Source: Bacteroidia bacterium (GTDB lineage Bacteria; Bacteroidota; Bacteroidia; Bacteroidales; Tannerellaceae). Taken from it: a DNA stretch of 6,788 bases. The stretch is taken from contig BNTS01000141.1 of NCBI GenBank assembly GCA_025996775.1, forward strand, positions 1 through 6,788. Direction: 5' to 3'. The first letter of the stretch is position 1, and the number at the start of each line of letters is the position of its first letter. The position numbers and the translations under genes were made by a program. Shown piece after piece: positions 6,169 to 6,788 of this stretch. A model generated the notes under the pieces. The model was not told the origin of the DNA, made no database searches, and worked only from the letters and a program-made list of their open reading frames with translations.

Positions 6169-6788
6169 ATGAGAAATTTTACAAACGTACACGACATTGG
6201 CAACTTAAAAGTTGCTTTACAGGAAGCATTTGAGATAAAGAAAGACAGGTTTCAGTTTGATACACTGGGAAAAAACAAGACGCTGCTGATGGTATTCTTC
6301 AACGCCAGCCTGCGTACACGTCTGAGCACACAAAAAGCAGCCATGAATCTGGGCATGAACACCATCGTACTCGATGTAAACCAAGGTGCATGGAAGTTGG
6401 AAACCGAGCGGGGCGTCGTGATGGACGGTGACAAAACCGAGCATATCCTGGAAGCCATCCCTGTGATGGGCTGTTATTGCGACATCATCGGTGTGCGCTC
6501 ATTCGCAAAGTTCGAGAACAAGGAGGACGACTATACCGAGAAGATACTCAATGAGTTCATCCAATACTCAGGCCGTCCGGTGTTCAGCATGGAAGCAGCA
6601 ACCCGCCATCCCTTACAGAGCTTTGCCGACCTCATCACCATCGAAGAATATAAGAAGACCTCTCGCCCAAAAGTAGTAATGAGTTGGGCGCCCCATCCCA
6701 AATCCCTTCCGCAAGCCGTGCCCAATAGCTTTGCCGAATGGATGAACGAAACGGACTACGAATTTGTCATCACCCACCCCAAAGGCTA
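6169..6788 (+). CDS. argF': N-succinylornithine carbamoyltransferase (3' end outside window)
   Basis: About 206 of an expected ~318 residues are present; the frame runs off the right edge. It transfers carbamoyl from carbamoyl phosphate to N-succinyl-L-ornithine, the Bacteroides variant of arginine synthesis. Carbamoyl-phosphate-binding elements are seen as FFNASLRTRLST (43-54), W75 in NQGAWKLE, R110 in GVRSF, and R146-H147-P-L-Q150. The overall sequence closely follows the B. fragilis succinylornithine enzyme as remembered, including ETERGVVMDGDK and EAIPVMGCYCDIIG. At residue 90 (codon ACC, 6436-6438) it has threonine where B. fragilis has proline; acetylornithine enzymes have glutamate here. 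Lack of glutamate favours succinylornithine use. The start ATG is 10 nt after proA and AT-rich like its neighbours, so it is the fifth gene of the operon. Confidence 0.93.
   Translation, partial: MRNFTNVHDIGNLKVALQEAFEIKKDRFQFDTLGKNKTLLMVFFNASLRTRLSTQKAAMNLGMNTIVLDVNQGAWKLETERGVVMDGDKTEHILEAIPVMGCYCDIIGVRSFAKFENKEDDYTEKILNEFIQYSGRPVFSMEAATRHPLQSFADLITIEEYKKTSRPKVVMSWAPHPKSLPQAVPNSFAEWMNETDYEFVITHPKG

Noticed and set aside
6169..6788. Ordinary ornithine carbamoyltransferase (argF/argI)
   Set aside because: The carbamoyl-phosphate loop reads SLRTRLST rather than STRTR, and the DGDK-x-EHILEA loop and W75 region match the succinylornithine-type enzyme.

Overview
The window looks like chromosomal DNA of a Bacteroides-type gut bacterium (order Bacteroidales). 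Three things point there. The gene order proB-proA-argF' includes the succinylornithine-type transcarbamylase known from Bacteroides fragilis. Two promoters match the Bacteroides -7 consensus TAnnTTTG. The gene leaders are AT-rich and mostly lack a Shine-Dalgarno sequence. Species cannot be fixed from the sequence alone.

Left edge (1-446): the 3' end of a rightward gene. It looks like the beta-propeller-like part of a large Bacteroidetes surface or secreted protein. It ends abruptly in a palindrome and may be truncated.

Region 447-1590: about 1.1 kb with no convincing large gene. It is full of small inverted repeats: three GACCC/GGGTC hairpins about 52 bp apart, a perfect 26-bp palindrome (AGAGACGCG type), AAATCAT/ATGATTT hairpins, and a strong hairpin terminator. 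It also holds one good Bacteroides-type promoter (730-759) with no gene behind it, and a possible 30-residue leftward small ORF (1356-1448) just upstream of the leftward arm of the terminator.

Region 1537-6788: a tightly packed rightward operon of five genes. These are an XRE/cupin regulator, an ACSM-like acyl-CoA synthetase, glutamate 5-kinase (proB), gamma-glutamyl phosphate reductase (proA), and the first two thirds of an N-succinylornithine carbamoyltransferase (argF'). Gaps are 6, 14, 12 and 10 nt, with no terminator or promoter seen between genes. ProB and ProA turn glutamate into glutamate semialdehyde for proline. ArgF' carries out the carbamoylation step of the succinylated arginine route, which also starts from glutamate. 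The regulator/acyl-CoA synthetase pair is an unexpected head for a proline/arginine operon.

The best points for follow-up are threonine at the ArgF' specificity position (residue 90, proline in B. fragilis), the linkage of an acyl-CoA synthetase and a cupin regulator to proBA-argF', and the orphan promoter/terminator unit with a possible small ORF in the repeat-rich intergenic region.
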